Shown here: piece after piece, positions 52,425 to 62,159 of the stretch | Layout: each line of letters starts with the position of its first letter | Position numbering within the stretch: position 1 is the stretch's first letter | Origin: Rickettsia endosymbiont of Culicoides impunctatus | GTDB taxonomy: Bacteria; Pseudomonadota; Alphaproteobacteria; Rickettsiales; Rickettsiaceae | Direction: 5' to 3' | Assembly (NCBI GenBank): GCA_020410785.1 | Contig: CP084573.1 | Location: forward strand, 558,001 to 622,000 | Length of the DNA: 64,000 bases | Notes under the pieces: generated by a model | What the model was told of the DNA's origin: nothing | The model's input: only the letters and a program-made list of their open reading frames with translations | The model's database searches: none | Made by a program: the position numbers and the translations under genes

Positions 52425-53189
52425 TCAATCACCGCGTTGCAACCAATGCCCTTCAGCCGGTGATAGGTCACTTGCCACAGCTCTCCTATCATCAAATACA
52501 AAACATTCTCCTTGCCATAAATTGCTATGATTATGGGTATCTTCTAAATATTGTAAGATACCACCTTTAAGATGGTAAACATCATTAAAGCCAAGTTTCT
52601 TTAAATAGGCTGTTGATTTTTCACATCTAATTCCACCGGTACAATACATCGCTATTTTCTTGCCAACGAGTAGGTCTTTATTTTGTTCTACCCATTTTGG
52701 AAATTGCTTAAATGTCTCTGTTTTTGGGTCTATAGCACCTTTAAAAGTACCGATACACACTTCATAGTCATTCCTAGTATCTATTACTACCACATTATCT
52801 TGGCTAATAAACTTGTCCCAATCATTTGCTTCAATATACTCTCCCTTAAGACTGGCAATATCAATATCCCCAACTGCCATAGCAATAATTTCTTTTTTAA
52901 GCCTTACTCTTAATTTCTGAAAAGGGTGGATATCACAATAATTTATTTTAATATTTACATCTTCCGCTAACGTAAGGCTGATAATTTCATCTAATAAAAA
53001 ACTTACCTGTTCTTTTGCTCCAGAAATTGAACCATTAAACCCTTCAGGACCTAAAAGAATAGTCCCCCTAACCCCTCTTTTCTTGCCAAGATGTAAAATC
53101 TTTGGCAGCAAAACTTCAAGATTTTCTAGTTTAGTAAAACTATAAAAACTTAATACTGATATTTTAACATTATTATCCATAGTAAACAT
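52425..53189 (-). CDS. trhO: tRNA uridine(34) hydroxylase TrhO, rhodanese-like
   Basis: A 254-residue rhodanese-domain protein of the YceA/TrhO family that hydroxylates U34 of tRNA in an oxygen-dependent way. The N-terminal domain (about residues 1-110) includes [20 protein letters not shown]. The rhodanese domain has [20 protein letters not shown] and active loop [10 protein letters not shown] with catalytic Cys near 188. The C-terminus carries [17 protein letters not shown] at 53180 is an alternative start. Confidence 0.92.
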   Translation of the reverse strand: MFTMDNNVKISVLSFYSFTKLENLEVLLPKILHLGKKRGVRGTILLGPEGFNGSISGAKEQVSFLLDEIISLTLAEDVNIKINYCDIHPFQKLRVRLKKEIIAMAVGDIDIASLKGEYIEANDWDKFISQDNVVVIDTRNDYEVCIGTFKGAIDPKTETFKQFPKWVEQNKDLLVGKKIAMYCTGGIRCEKSTAYLKKLGFNDVYHLKGGILQYLEDTHNHSNLWQGECFVFDDRRAVASDLSPAEGHWLQRGD

Positions 53190-53282
53190 TATATTTTTTA
53201 AATTTAAAAAGCATATTTATTTCCGACAGTCTCCTAGGCTCTGGGTAAAGTCGGAGCATCAAACGGCGTCATTGTGCATAGG

Positions 53283-53515
53283 CGTCAGTTTAAGAAAATA
53301 AAGTAGAAAAGTCGTCATTGCGAGCCACCGTAGGTGGCGTGGCAATCCATATTTTTAATCACTTTTCTGGATTGCTTCGTGACCTTACGGTCTCCTCGCA
53401 ATGACGGTTTCTCAATTATTGTTTTCTTAAACTGATGCTTATGCGTAAGGTCAACGAAGCAATCCATATACAAGCTTTATGGATTGCCACGCTCACATAC
53501 GTTCGCTCGCAATGA
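53283..53515. repeat. Family A repeat cluster with outer arms
   Basis: The core 53314-53405 runs GTCATTGCGAGCCACCGTAG to TCTCCTCGCAATGAC, with inner hairpins CCACCGTAGGTGG and GACCTTACGGTC. Outer arms GCGTCAGTTTAAGAAAATAA (53283-53302) and TTGTTTTCTTAAACTGATGC (53419-53438) flank it. A second, partial unit lies at 53441-53515, ending GTTCGCTCGCAATGAC. These fill the 357-bp gap between trhO and htrA. Confidence 0.75.
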
Positions 53516-53546
53516 CAAACAAATATTAATCAAGTTAGCTATAAAT

Positions 53547-55091
53547 CTAATTTGTTACCGGCAAAGCTATAAACATAGAAACACCTCGTCTCTGTACCAA
53601 CAATATTATATTTTGTTTCTTCATAGTTTGTGCATTTTCATACAACAAATTTAATTGCTCTATAGAAACTATCGGCTGTTGATTGCATGCTACTACTAAA
53701 TCACCAATTTTAAATTGGTAATTTTTTCCATCCTTAGCAAGGTTAGTTACAATGACACCATTTGCTTTATTGCCAATGGCAAATTTTTGTTTAAGATTAT
53801 CAGTTAAATTGCTGAAAGTAATATCATTTTTTACAATGGAGGTTTTATCACTCACCTTGTCGATTACTCTTTTAGCCTCTGGTTCCTCTTCTTGACTAAT
53901 CTTACCATTTAGTTCGTGATTCTTGCCATCGCGTACGACTACAATTTTTACTTCTTGATCAACGGTGGCTTCTGCAACCATTACCTGTAACCTTCTTGAA
54001 CTTTTTACTGGTTGTCCAGCAAACTCTATTATTACATCTCCAGGCTTTATACCAAATTTCTCACCTGAACCATCTTTTTGTACTTCCACTACTAATGCTC
54101 CCGAGGTTTCTTTTAGCCCAAATCCTTCAGCTATTTCATTAGTTACTTCTTGAATTATTACCCCAAGACCACCGCGATTAATTTTTCCATTTTGCCTTAG
54201 TTGGTTGATAATTGATTTGGTGGTATTAGATGGAATGGCAAATCCAATACCAATATTAGTCCCAGAAGGAGAGAACATTACCGTATTAACTCCTATAACT
54301 TCACCATCAATATTAAACATTGGTCCACCGGAATTACCATTATTAATAGCTGCATCAGTTTGTATAAAATCATCTACTATCCCACTATCAATGTCACGTC
54401 CTTTTGAAGATATGATACCAGCAGTGACAGTTCCTCCAAGTCTACCAAAAGGATTACCGATAGCAATAACCCAATCCCCTACCCTAGCTTTACCAGAATC
54501 ACCGAATTTTACAAAAGGCAAAGGACTTTCTGCCTCAATTTTTAAAAGAGCAAGATCGGTTTTTTGATCACTACCTACCAATTTAGCTAACATTTCTCTA
54601 TTATCAGTTAATTTTACGTGAATCTCATCTGCATTGGCAACTACATGATGGTTAGTAACAATAAAACCAGCCGCATCTATAATAAAACCAGAACCAAGCG
54701 GAACAGATTTAGGGTTTGAATACATTTCATCAAAATTAAAAGGTAAATTAAAACGCTCCAAAAGTTCATTTAAATAATCAAACGGAAAATATTCAAAAGA
54801 TTTTTTATGAAAATCTTCTGATTTTTGACTATATTGTACGGTATAAACATTTACCACAGCTGGAATAAGTGGCTCAACAATATCGGCAAAACTATATTTA
54901 TAAGATTCAGGTTTTATTGGCACCAACTGTAAATTACTAGATTCTTCAGGAGTAGCGGCACCCTTAGTTAATGGAATTTGATTTGACGGAATATTTTCAG
55001 CAAAAACAGAAGATGCCAGCCATAGGTTCATCAGAAGAGCTATAACCAAATATTTCAGTAAATTATTACACTTAACAATATTTTGAACCAT
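53547..55091 (-). CDS. htrA: Periplasmic serine protease DegP/HtrA
   Basis: A 514-residue protease-chaperone. The signal peptide ends near SSVFA (about residue 31). The catalytic triad is seen as His in IVTNHHVVANADEIHV, Asp in KTDLALLKIE and Ser in AAINNGNSGGPMFN. Two PDZ domains follow (about residues 300-395, with GGLGVIIQEVTNEIAEGFGL, and about 410-510). It degrades or refolds damaged envelope proteins. It lies downstream of hflC on the same strand, separated by a family A repeat; hflK-hflC-htrA is a common order. Confidence 0.96.
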   Translation of the reverse strand: MVQNIVKCNNLLKYLVIALLMNLWLASSVFAENIPSNQIPLTKGAATPEESSNLQLVPIKPESYKYSFADIVEPLIPAVVNVYTVQYSQKSEDFHKKSFEYFPFDYLNELLERFNLPFNFDEMYSNPKSVPLGSGFIIDAAGFIVTNHHVVANADEIHVKLTDNREMLAKLVGSDQKTDLALLKIEAESPLPFVKFGDSGKARVGDWVIAIGNPFGRLGGTVTAGIISSKGRDIDSGIVDDFIQTDAAINNGNSGGPMFNIDGEVIGVNTVMFSPSGTNIGIGFAIPSNTTKSIINQLRQNGKINRGGLGVIIQEVTNEIAEGFGLKETSGALVVEVQKDGSGEKFGIKPGDVIIEFAGQPVKSSRRLQVMVAEATVDQEVKIVVVRDGKNHELNGKISQEEEPEAKRVIDKVSDKTSIVKNDITFSNLTDNLKQKFAIGNKANGVIVTNLAKDGKNYQFKIGDLVVACNQQPIVSIEQLNLLYENAQTMKKQNIILLVQRRGVSMFIALPVTN

Positions 55092-55117
55092 ATCATCTAT
55101 TTAATTAACTGTAAAAC

Positions 55118-55208
55118 GTCATTGCGAGGAAACCGCAAGGTCGACGAAGCAATCCAGGAAAGTGATTAAAAATGGATTGCTTCGACCATTACATGGTCTC
55201 GCAATGAC
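55118..55208. repeat. Family A palindromic repeat
   Basis: It runs from GTCATTGCGAGGAAACCGCA to CATGGTCTCGCAATGAC between hflC and htrA. The right inner hairpin is GACCATTACATGGTC. It may form a strong stem in the hflKC-htrA message. Confidence 0.8.
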
Positions 55209-55240
55209 ATATATGTAACCCAAACGTCATCAATTAACTA

Positions 55241-56098
55241 TTATTTCCCCAAATTTAAATATTTAAATAACTCGGCTTCTGGAGACAACACAAAAGAAGT
55301 ATCCTCTTTCTTTAAAGTATTTTTATATACTTCCAACGATCTATAGAATTTATAAAATTCTGGATCAACAGAATAAGCAAGATTATATATCTTGGCTGAC
55401 TCCCTATCTCCCTCTCCTTTAATGATTTGAGATTGCATGTAAGCTTCAGCAAGCAATATTTTACTTTCTTTATCAGCTCTGGATCTTATGCATGCTCCTT
55501 CTTCTTGCCCTTCAGCTCTTATTTGAGTTGCCTCTTTTTCACGAGCAGTTTGCATACGGCGATAAATTGCCGCACTATTTTCTTTCGGTAAATCAGCTCT
55601 TAAAATTCTAACATCAATTACATCAAGTCCAAAGTTTCTTGCCTCTTGATTAACTTGATTTAAGATATTTGACATTATCTCAGACCTTTCATTGGTAAGA
55701 AGGCTAGTTAAAGGTAATCTACCTATAACTTTTCTCATTGAAGATTCTAGGTTTTTATTAAGCCTAATTTTAACTCCCTGATAGTTATGAACAGTTTTAT
55801 AAAACATCACAGGATCAGTAATACGAAATTTGGCAAAAGCATCAACGATTACCCTTTTTCCATCAGAAGCAGTTAGCTCCTTTGCCTCTGCCTCTACATT
55901 TAAGATACGTTTATCAAAAAATTCAACATTTTGAATGAATGGAATTTTGATATTTAATCCAGGGCTTTCAATTGTCCTTACCGCTTCACCGAATTGAAAT
56001 ACCACAGCAGAATAACGTTGATCAACAGTAAACAAAGCACTAATAACTGCTAAGAATAATCCAAGAGCTACAAAACTTATATAATAAATTGTCTTCAT
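55241..56098 (-). CDS. hflC: HflC protein (FtsH regulator)
   Basis: A 285-residue SPFH/band 7 protein. One N-terminal membrane helix (YYISFVALGLFLAVISALF) is followed by DQRYSAVVFQFGEAVRTIES and the SPFH domain, then a coiled region with ARIRAEGQEEGA-like sequence (EATQIRAEGQEEGACIRSRA) and the C-terminal segment YKNTLKKEDTSFVLSPEAEL. With HflK it forms a large cage around the FtsH protease. It starts 6 bp after hflK. Confidence 0.96.
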   Translation of the reverse strand: MKTIYYISFVALGLFLAVISALFTVDQRYSAVVFQFGEAVRTIESPGLNIKIPFIQNVEFFDKRILNVEAEAKELTASDGKRVIVDAFAKFRITDPVMFYKTVHNYQGVKIRLNKNLESSMRKVIGRLPLTSLLTNERSEIMSNILNQVNQEARNFGLDVIDVRILRADLPKENSAAIYRRMQTAREKEATQIRAEGQEEGACIRSRADKESKILLAEAYMQSQIIKGEGDRESAKIYNLAYSVDPEFYKFYRSLEVYKNTLKKEDTSFVLSPEAELFKYLNLGK

Positions 56099-56104
56099 CC
56101 AGTA

Positions 56105-57160
56105 CTACTCCTTAATTTTATTTTGCTGAATTGCCATATGCGACAAAACGCCATTAGTACCCATAATAACCTTACTGGTATCCGTTAGAATTTTTTCTAT
56201 AGCTTCTAAATAAAGACGATCCTTAGTTATCGATTTATTAGCAACATATTGTGTATAGACAGCAACAAACCTCTTACTATCCCCTTCAGCCTTTGAGATA
56301 ACTTCTTGCCTGTAACCTTCCGCTTCTTGCAATATTCTAGCAGCTTCACCCCTTGCCTTAGGCAAAATATCATTGTTATAAGATTGTGCCTGGTTTATCT
56401 CACGTTCTTTATCAGCTTTAGAAGTTTGTACATCCCTATAAGCATCGATTACCTCAGCTGGTGGCTCAGCTTTTAGTAGCTGTACTTTTTCAATTTCAAC
56501 ACCAGCATTATAATGAACAAGGATTTCCCTGGTTAAAGCCTCAATTTTATTAGTAATTTCTTGTTTTTGATCCGATAATATTGAGGAGATAGGGGTATTG
56601 CCGATCACTTCTCTTATCGCACTTTCAGCAACTATTTTTACCGACTCTTCTGGATTGACAATATTAAAAATATATTTTTCCAAATCGCTAATATGCCACA
56701 TTACGTCACAATTTAGTGCAACAATATTCTCATCACCCGTAAGCATAGTGCTTTCAGCCGTTATAGCTTTTGTATTATCCATATTAGGTTTAAGGTTACT
56801 TGTTGATCTATAACCAATCTCAATTCTTCGAGATTGGTTTACTTTCTCAACTATTACCTGTTCAAACGGCATGGGAAGATGATAATTCAAACCAGGAGAC
56901 CCTTTGCGAACAAACTTACCAAACCTCATTACAGCAGCTTCCTCTCCTTCCTTAACTTCATAAATTCCGGAAGCAAACCAAATGGCAACTAATGAAAAAA
57001 ACACTAATATCATTATGTTGTTGTTGAAGCCAAAGTTATTAAAAAACTCGTGAAAGTTAAACTTATTCTTTTTCCTTGGTCTAGTAAATATATTATATTC
57101 ACTTTTTTCTTCCTCTTCAGAATCGTCCCAAGGGGATTTTTTTAAAATTTGATTAAACAT
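56105..57160 (-). CDS. hflK: HflK protein (FtsH regulator)
   Basis: A 351-residue SPFH/band 7 partner of HflC. The N-terminus begins SPWDDSEEEEKSEYN, followed by a membrane helix (IMILVFFSLVAIWFASGIYE), VKEGEEAAVMRFGKFVRKGS and the SPFH domain with NRSRRIEI-like sequence (VNQSRRIEIGYRS), then RGEAARILQEAEGYRQEVIS. It is first in hflK-hflC-htrA. The upstream gene mrp is divergent, with 159 bp between starts that should hold both promoters. Confidence 0.96.
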   Translation of the reverse strand: MFNQILKKSPWDDSEEEEKSEYNIFTRPRKKNKFNFHEFFNNFGFNNNIMILVFFSLVAIWFASGIYEVKEGEEAAVMRFGKFVRKGSPGLNYHLPMPFEQVIVEKVNQSRRIEIGYRSTSNLKPNMDNTKAITAESTMLTGDENIVALNCDVMWHISDLEKYIFNIVNPEESVKIVAESAIREVIGNTPISSILSDQKQEITNKIEALTREILVHYNAGVEIEKVQLLKAEPPAEVIDAYRDVQTSKADKEREINQAQSYNNDILPKARGEAARILQEAEGYRQEVISKAEGDSKRFVAVYTQYVANKSITKDRLYLEAIEKILTDTSKVIMGTNGVLSHMAIQQNKIKE

Positions 57161-57319
57161 TTTCTGCTATTACTATTTTGTTAATTTGTATATTATCACT
57201 AAATATAGTTAGCACTAATACCTTATAAAAGAAATTTAGTATATAATTATATCTTGTATCTCTAACTGCGTCAAGTTCGTTACCAAAAAAATAACCTATT
57301 GTAACTTTATTTAAAAACG

Positions 57320-58315
57320 ATGATTGATATAAACCAGCAACAAATACTAAATAAAATTTCAAATATTACCTTTAGTGATAATACGAAATTAATCGATATT
57401 ATATCTAATATTGTAATTAAGGATAAAAATATTGGATTTGCAATTGATATTTTTGGCAAGGATCCTAAGGAAGTCGATGAAATAAAAATTAAAGCCATCA
57501 ATAAATTAAATGAAATAGCTAATATTGGCAAAATCACTATAGTTTTAACTAGTAGCAAAAATTTAGCTAGAAAATCAACTAGTCCAAAAATTAGGCATTT
57601 CATTGATGGAGTGAAAAAGATAATATTGGTAGCATCTGGTAAAGGGGGAGTTGGCAAGTCTACTATAACCGCATTGATAGCCGAGCAGTTAAATCTGGAA
57701 GGATACAAGGTAGGAATAGTGGATGCTGATATTTATGGGCCATCAATTCCGCAAATATTTGGTATTAGTGATGTGCCAGAAATAGTGTATAATAAAATGA
57801 CCCCTTTAAAATCGCGGGGCATTAAAATTATTTCTATTGGATTTCTTATTCAGAATAATTCTGCCATTGTGTGGCGTGGTCCAATGGCTAGCAAAACCAT
57901 TTACCAGCTATTATCTCTCACTCATTGGCAGGAGTTAGATTATTTAATTATTGACATGCCACCCGGTACTGGTGATATTCACTTAAGTATTTTAGAGAAT
58001 TATCACTTAGATGGAGTAATAATAGTAACTACTCCGCAAAAGATGGCAGCAATAGACGTAGTTAGGTCGATTGATTTATACAAAAAATTTAACTTACCAA
58101 TTTTAGGTATTATAGAAAATATGAGCTATTTAGTTGAAGCAAGTTCAGGAAAGAAAATCCAGATATTTAGTGGCAATAGTGGAGAAAATTTTGCCAAAGA
58201 ATATAATATACCCTTAATCTGTAAGATTCCTATTGAACCAAAATTATCCTATAATTGTGACAATAGTATTAGTCTTACCGATATAATTAAACTACCAATA
58301 AAACAATTTGTTTAA
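57320..58315 (+). CDS. mrp: Mrp/ApbC-family iron-sulfur carrier ATPase
   Basis: A 331-residue P-loop ATPase of the Mrp/NBP35 group. The N-terminal MIP18-like part (about residues 1-85) precedes the deviant Walker A ASGKGGVGKSTITALIAE, then VDADIYGPSIPQIFG, DMPPGTGDIHLSI and VTTPQKMAAIDVVRSIDLY. The family CxxC that binds a bridging 4Fe-4S cluster, normally soon after ENMSY, is absent: the text reads ENMSYLVEASSGKKIQIFSG. The only nearby Cys are single ones further on. Cluster carrying may therefore be altered. It lies 13 bp upstream of lipA, itself an Fe-S enzyme. Confidence 0.92.
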   Translation: MIDINQQQILNKISNITFSDNTKLIDIISNIVIKDKNIGFAIDIFGKDPKEVDEIKIKAINKLNEIANIGKITIVLTSSKNLARKSTSPKIRHFIDGVKKIILVASGKGGVGKSTITALIAEQLNLEGYKVGIVDADIYGPSIPQIFGISDVPEIVYNKMTPLKSRGIKIISIGFLIQNNSAIVWRGPMASKTIYQLLSLTHWQELDYLIIDMPPGTGDIHLSILENYHLDGVIIVTTPQKMAAIDVVRSIDLYKKFNLPILGIIENMSYLVEASSGKKIQIFSGNSGENFAKEYNIPLICKIPIEPKLSYNCDNSISLTDIIKLPIKQFV

Positions 58316-58328
58316 TAAGTAGGATTAT

Positions 58329-59243
58329 ATGTCAAACATAATCAAAATAGAAGAAGTGCCAGCTATAAAAAGACCTGATTGGATAAAGGTTAAAGCACCA
58401 AATTCATATCAATATCATGAGACAAGAAAGATAATTGAAAATTTAAAATTAAACACAGTCTGTCAAGAAGCAGCCTGCCCTAATATCGGAGAATGTTGGG
58501 CAAAAAAACACGCGACAGTTATGATACTGGGTTCTGTTTGCACTCGTGCCTGCCGTTTTTGTAATGTTCAAACCGGTCGCCCTGATTTACTCGATCCGCA
58601 TGAACCACAAAGATTAGCTCAAGCTGTGATGAAATTAGGACTTGAACATGTGGTAATTACTTCAGTTGATCGAGATGATTTAGATGATGGTGGAGCTGAA
58701 CATTTTGCCAATTGTATCAAAGAAATAAGACTAGCTTCGCCTAGTACCACAATTGAAGTTTTAACACCCGATTTCCTTAAGAAAGAAGGAGCCGCTGACA
58801 TAATAGCATCAGCAAAACCTGATGTTTATAATCATAACGTAGAAACAGTACCTTCTTTATATAAAACTATTAGACCAGGAGCTAGGTACTACAATTCACT
58901 AAGTCTTTTGCATAATGTAAAAAAATTAGACCCTAAAATTTTCACTAAATCAGGTATGATGGTTGGTCTTGGAGAATCGAACGATGAAATTATGCAAGTA
59001 ATGGACGATTTAAGAGAAGCTAAAGTTGATTTTTTAACTATCGGGCAATATTTACAACCAACCAAAAATCATGCTATAGTTGATAGATATGTTTCTCCAG
59101 AAGAATTTAAATATTTTGAAAGAGTTGCCAAAGTTAAAGGATTCTCAATGGTTTCTGCCAGTCCATTAACTCGTTCTTCTTATCATGCTGCTGAGGATTT
59201 TCAAAAATTAAAGGATAATGTCAAATCCCAAAATTATAATTAA
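58329..59243 (+). CDS. lipA: Lipoyl synthase LipA
   Basis: A 304-residue radical SAM enzyme that inserts two sulfurs into protein-bound octanoate. The auxiliary cluster Cys set appears in [20 protein letters not shown], and the radical SAM cluster in [17 protein letters not shown] (CxxxCxxC). The C-terminal conserved Ser lies in [14 protein letters not shown]. Length is normal. It follows mrp closely on the same strand, so an Fe-S carrier and an Fe-S enzyme share a likely transcript. Confidence 0.98.
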   Translation: MSNIIKIEEVPAIKRPDWIKVKAPNSYQYHETRKIIENLKLNTVCQEAACPNIGECWAKKHATVMILGSVCTRACRFCNVQTGRPDLLDPHEPQRLAQAVMKLGLEHVVITSVDRDDLDDGGAEHFANCIKEIRLASPSTTIEVLTPDFLKKEGAADIIASAKPDVYNHNVETVPSLYKTIRPGARYYNSLSLLHNVKKLDPKIFTKSGMMVGLGESNDEIMQVMDDLREAKVDFLTIGQYLQPTKNHAIVDRYVSPEEFKYFERVAKVKGFSMVSASPLTRSSYHAAEDFQKLKDNVKSQNYN

Positions 59244-59286
59244 TTAGTTATCGTAGGCAGTCTCCTAGCTGTAAACATTATAGAAA

Positions 59287-59850
59287 ATGAAAAAAATATC
59301 TAAAAAGCATAATACAAAATTATCAGTGATAATATCATTTTTACTCGGTATTGCTACCGGAGTAGGCTATAATGAAATAAATGATACAACTTCTTGGCAT
59401 AGTTTTCATACTGAAACTGATAATTTGAATGTCTGCTTTACCCCTCCATCCGGTTGTGGCTCATTAATAGCAGAAGAAATATCTAAGGCTAAGGATAGTA
59501 TCTATATTCAAGCATTTGGCTTAACTTTGCAAAAGATAGTTGATCAATTAATTAAGGCGAAACAAAACGGTGTTGAAATAAGGGTATTACTGGATCGTAG
59601 TAACTTACACGATAGATATTCTAAAATGCATGAATTGAAACGAGCTGGTATTGATGTATCAATAGATAAAGTACCAGGTATTGCTCACAACAAAATTATG
59701 ATTATTGATAAAAATAAGGTGATTACCGGTAGCTTCAATTTTACTAACGCAGCTGATAATAGAAATGCTGAAAACGTTTTGTTAATAGAAAATAGTGATA
59801 TTGCAGAGACTTACTTGCAAAGTTGGCTTAGTCGTCGAGCAAAGAATTAA
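59287..59850 (+). CDS. pld: Phospholipase D family protein
   Basis: A 187-residue PLD-superfamily protein with one HKD motif, matching the small rickettsial Pld. A signal or anchor segment (LSVIISFLLGIATGVGYNEI) lies near the N-terminus, then VCFTPPSGCGSLIAEEISKA and the HKD motif in AHNKIMIIDKNKVITGSFNF with NAADNRNAENV after it. One HKD per chain means the active site forms in a dimer. In pathogenic rickettsiae Pld is linked to escape from phagosomes; that role is not shown for this organism. Confidence 0.92.
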   Translation: MKKISKKHNTKLSVIISFLLGIATGVGYNEINDTTSWHSFHTETDNLNVCFTPPSGCGSLIAEEISKAKDSIYIQAFGLTLQKIVDQLIKAKQNGVEIRVLLDRSNLHDRYSKMHELKRAGIDVSIDKVPGIAHNKIMIIDKNKVITGSFNFTNAADNRNAENVLLIENSDIAETYLQSWLSRRAKN

Positions 59851-59854
59851 TGTG

Positions 59855-59970
59855 AGCGTTCACGGTTTTTTTGCTATTTTCTTATTATGAATAAAAAATC
59901 TGTTCGCCAAGCGTCATTGCGAGGAGCCGTTTTGCGGCGACGCGGCAATCCATTGTTAATCACTTTTTAG
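59855..59970. repeat. Truncated family A repeat with left flank
   Basis: The flank GCGTTCACGGTTTTTTTGCT and following bases match 30387 closely. The core starts GTCATTGCGAGGAGC at 59912, with inner hairpin GCCGTTTTGCGGC, but ends after GGCAATCCATTG and AATCACTTTTTAG: the right half is missing. The next gene starts 12 bases later, so the repeat supplies its upstream region. Confidence 0.7.
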
Positions 59971-59981
59971 TATATATATAT

Positions 59982-60638
59982 ATGCAGTTACAAGAAAAAA
60001 TTTATGTTTTTTTATGTGCTTTATTTGTTGTGTTAATAGTAGTTAGCAACTTAGTATATCAGAAATTTGTTTATTTACCTATTTTCTCTATTTATACATT
60101 TGAGCTATCTGTTGGTGCAATTTTTTATCCGATCACTTTTCTAATAACTAACTTAATATCAGAATTTTATGGAAAAGAAAAAGCACAGTTTTGCGTTAGA
60201 TTGGCAACTAGTATAAATATTTTAGTATTATGTATTATCAGTTTTATGGGTTATCTACAAGCTACTGACTGGTCAAAAATTGATAATAATACTTTTAATT
60301 CGGTATTTGGGGCATATAGCATTTCACTGTTTGGTTCAATGATAGCTAGCTATACAGCTCAGATGATAGATATAAGACTTTATTTACTGATTCGCAAACT
60401 TACTAATAATAAATACCTTTTTCTAAGAAATTTGAGTAGTGCAATATCGTTATTTGTTGATACATCGATCGTAATTATCTTTGTTACAGTTATTGGGGTG
60501 ATACCTTACGGACAAATGATATCTTTAATATTTAATAGTTATTTATTCAAACTGTTTTTTACCATAGTAACCACTCCGATATTTTACTATGTGGTGCATT
60601 ATATCAGAACTTTATCTTATCCAAAAAATATGTTATGA
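59982..60638 (+). CDS. Queuosine precursor transporter, VUT family (YhhQ-like)
   Basis: A 218-residue membrane protein with about six helices. It has the family opening with [16 protein letters not shown], then [40 protein letters not shown] and a late helix block. VUT/YhhQ proteins import preQ0/preQ1 for tRNA queuosine. Its last 6 bases overlap the 3' end of dnaJ on the other strand, with no room for separate terminators. No clear Shine-Dalgarno site was seen; the upstream DNA is repeat sequence. Confidence 0.87.
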   Translation: MQLQEKIYVFLCALFVVLIVVSNLVYQKFVYLPIFSIYTFELSVGAIFYPITFLITNLISEFYGKEKAQFCVRLATSINILVLCIISFMGYLQATDWSKIDNNTFNSVFGAYSISLFGSMIASYTAQMIDIRLYLLIRKLTNNKYLFLRNLSSAISLFVDTSIVIIFVTVIGVIPYGQMISLIFNSYLFKLFFTIVTTPIFYYVVHYIRTLSYPKNML

Positions 60639-61769
60639 CCATAAGTTTTTCATTTTATTAAAAAAACTAGCATCATCTTCATCTTTGTCGCTTGACAATT
60701 CTGTATCTAGCATTTCTAGTAACTCTTTTTGTTTTTTAGTAAGATTTTTCGGTATCTCAATATGGATGTGGGCAAACATATCCCCTCTAATGGTTGATCT
60801 AACCTTAGACATACCTTTACCTTTTAGTCTTAGTTGTTCGCCATTTTGTGTGCCAGCTGGTATTTTTAACTTTACCTTACCACCTTCTATATCTGGTATT
60901 TCTATTTCTCCACCTAAAATAGCTTTAATGAAACTAATAGGTAGTCGACAATGCAAATTAATTCCATCAACTTTATACAGGTCATGTGGCTTAATAGTAA
61001 CAAAAATATACAAATCTCCATTACTGCCTCCTCGCATTCCGGCATCTCCTTCACCAGTAAGTCTTATTCTTGTGCCTTCCTCAATACCAGCTGGAATATT
61101 TACCAATAAATTCCTATGTTGTGAATGACGCCCTTGACCATGACATTTTTTACATGGATTTTTAATTATTTGCCCTGCACCTTGGCATTTTGCACAAGTT
61201 TGATCTAAGGTAAAGAAACCCTGCTGTATTCTTGTAGCTCCGTGTCCTCCACAAGTATCACATTTGGTCATGCCAGTATCATTATTTTCTGAACCACTAC
61301 CGTTACATGGTGAACACTTTACTTCACTAGTAAAGCTAATATTCTTATCGATACCACGAAATGCTTCTGACAAAGTAACTGTGATGTCATATTTTAAATC
61401 TGAACCTCTAACGCTAGTGGACTGGTGCGACCTTCTTGCCCCGCCGCCCATAAAATCATTAAAAAACTCACCAAATATATCATTCAAATCATGATTTCCC
61501 CCTCTAGAAGCCTGCCTTCCAGCTGACGATGCTGCTCCTGAATTATGAAAAGCCTCATGTCCAAAACGATCATATGCTGCTCTTTTCTGCTCATCTTTTA
61601 GTATATCATAAGCACTACTTATTTCCTTAAACTTTTTTTCTGCTTGTTGATCCTGTGAATTACGGTCAGGATGATATTGCATAGCTAATTTATGATAAGC
61701 CTTCTTTATTTCTGCTTGGCTAGCAGTTTTATTAACTCCAAGTACTTGGTAATAATCTTTTGTAGACAT
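60633..61769 (-). CDS. dnaJ: Chaperone protein DnaJ
   Basis: A 378-residue Hsp40 co-chaperone. The J-domain has [20 protein letters not shown] with the HPD motif in [11 protein letters not shown] Gly-rich linker (about residues 75-115) precedes four CxxCxGxG-type zinc repeats ([34 protein letters not shown]) and the C-terminal substrate domains. Length is normal. dnaK is not in the window. It converges with the YhhQ-like gene, with overlapping 3' ends. Confidence 0.97.
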   Translation of the reverse strand: MSTKDYYQVLGVNKTASQAEIKKAYHKLAMQYHPDRNSQDQQAEKKFKEISSAYDILKDEQKRAAYDRFGHEAFHNSGAASSAGRQASRGGNHDLNDIFGEFFNDFMGGGARRSHQSTSVRGSDLKYDITVTLSEAFRGIDKNISFTSEVKCSPCNGSGSENNDTGMTKCDTCGGHGATRIQQGFFTLDQTCAKCQGAGQIIKNPCKKCHGQGRHSQHRNLLVNIPAGIEEGTRIRLTGEGDAGMRGGSNGDLYIFVTIKPHDLYKVDGINLHCRLPISFIKAILGGEIEIPDIEGGKVKLKIPAGTQNGEQLRLKGKGMSKVRSTIRGDMFAHIHIEIPKNLTKKQKELLEMLDTELSSDKDEDDASFFNKMKNLWS

Positions 61770-61809
61770 AATAAGGATATCTTATTTTAAATTTTATTTT
61801 TAGCCAAAA

Positions 61810-61888
61810 CATCATTGCGAGCGAACGTATGTGAGCGTGGCAATCCATTTTTTCTGGATTGCTTCGTCGGCTTACGCCTCCTCGCAAG
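61810..61888. repeat. Family A palindromic repeat
   Basis: It runs from ATCATTGCGAGCGAACGTAT to CTTACGCCTCCTCGCAAG, with inner arms GGCAATCCATTT and GGATTGCTTCGTCGG. It lies just upstream of dnaJ on the minus strand; bases 61889-62063 show no gene. Confidence 0.7.
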
Positions 61889-62063
61889 AGTGAAGAGTGG
61901 GGGTTAAAAATTCTTCCCAACCCTTATATATATCACCGTTTCAGCTACTTCGTAAATTCCTTAAAAAGCCTCTATATTGCTTTTGTAGTGTTTTTTTGGC
62001 AAAATTCCCCAAAATTGACCTACAAAAAGGTCTATTTTTAACCGTTTTTCACGGGGAGAGAAT

Positions 62064-62159
62064 ATGACAGAATCGTTAACTTTTTTCGATAACTTAGTTG
62101 AAAACCCCGATACTATCTTTTATAATATAGTCGGTAATTTTGTAGAAGTCAAGATTTGA
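62064..62159 (+). pseudogene. Short ORF probably cut by the IS481-type element
   Basis: A 31-codon frame opening MTESLTFFDNLVENPDTIFY. It has a strong ribosome site (GGGGAGAG, five bases before ATG). The frame runs into the terminal repeat of the IS481-type element near 62144 and stops 15 bases later. The good start signal with an abrupt end suggests the 5' end of a gene broken by the insertion. No family was recognised and no clear continuation was found beyond the element. Confidence 0.4.

Noticed and set aside
57153-57362. 69-codon minus-strand open frame upstream of hflK
   Set aside because: It overlaps the starts of hflK and mrp and lies in their shared promoter region.
57307-57708. 133-codon minus-strand frame opposite mrp
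   Set aside because: It is the complement of the Mrp N-terminal domain and Walker A region, which are clearly coding on the plus strand.
60589-61128. 179-codon plus-strand frame across the end of dnaJ
   Set aside because: It is the complement of well-conserved dnaJ zinc-finger and C-terminal coding sequence.
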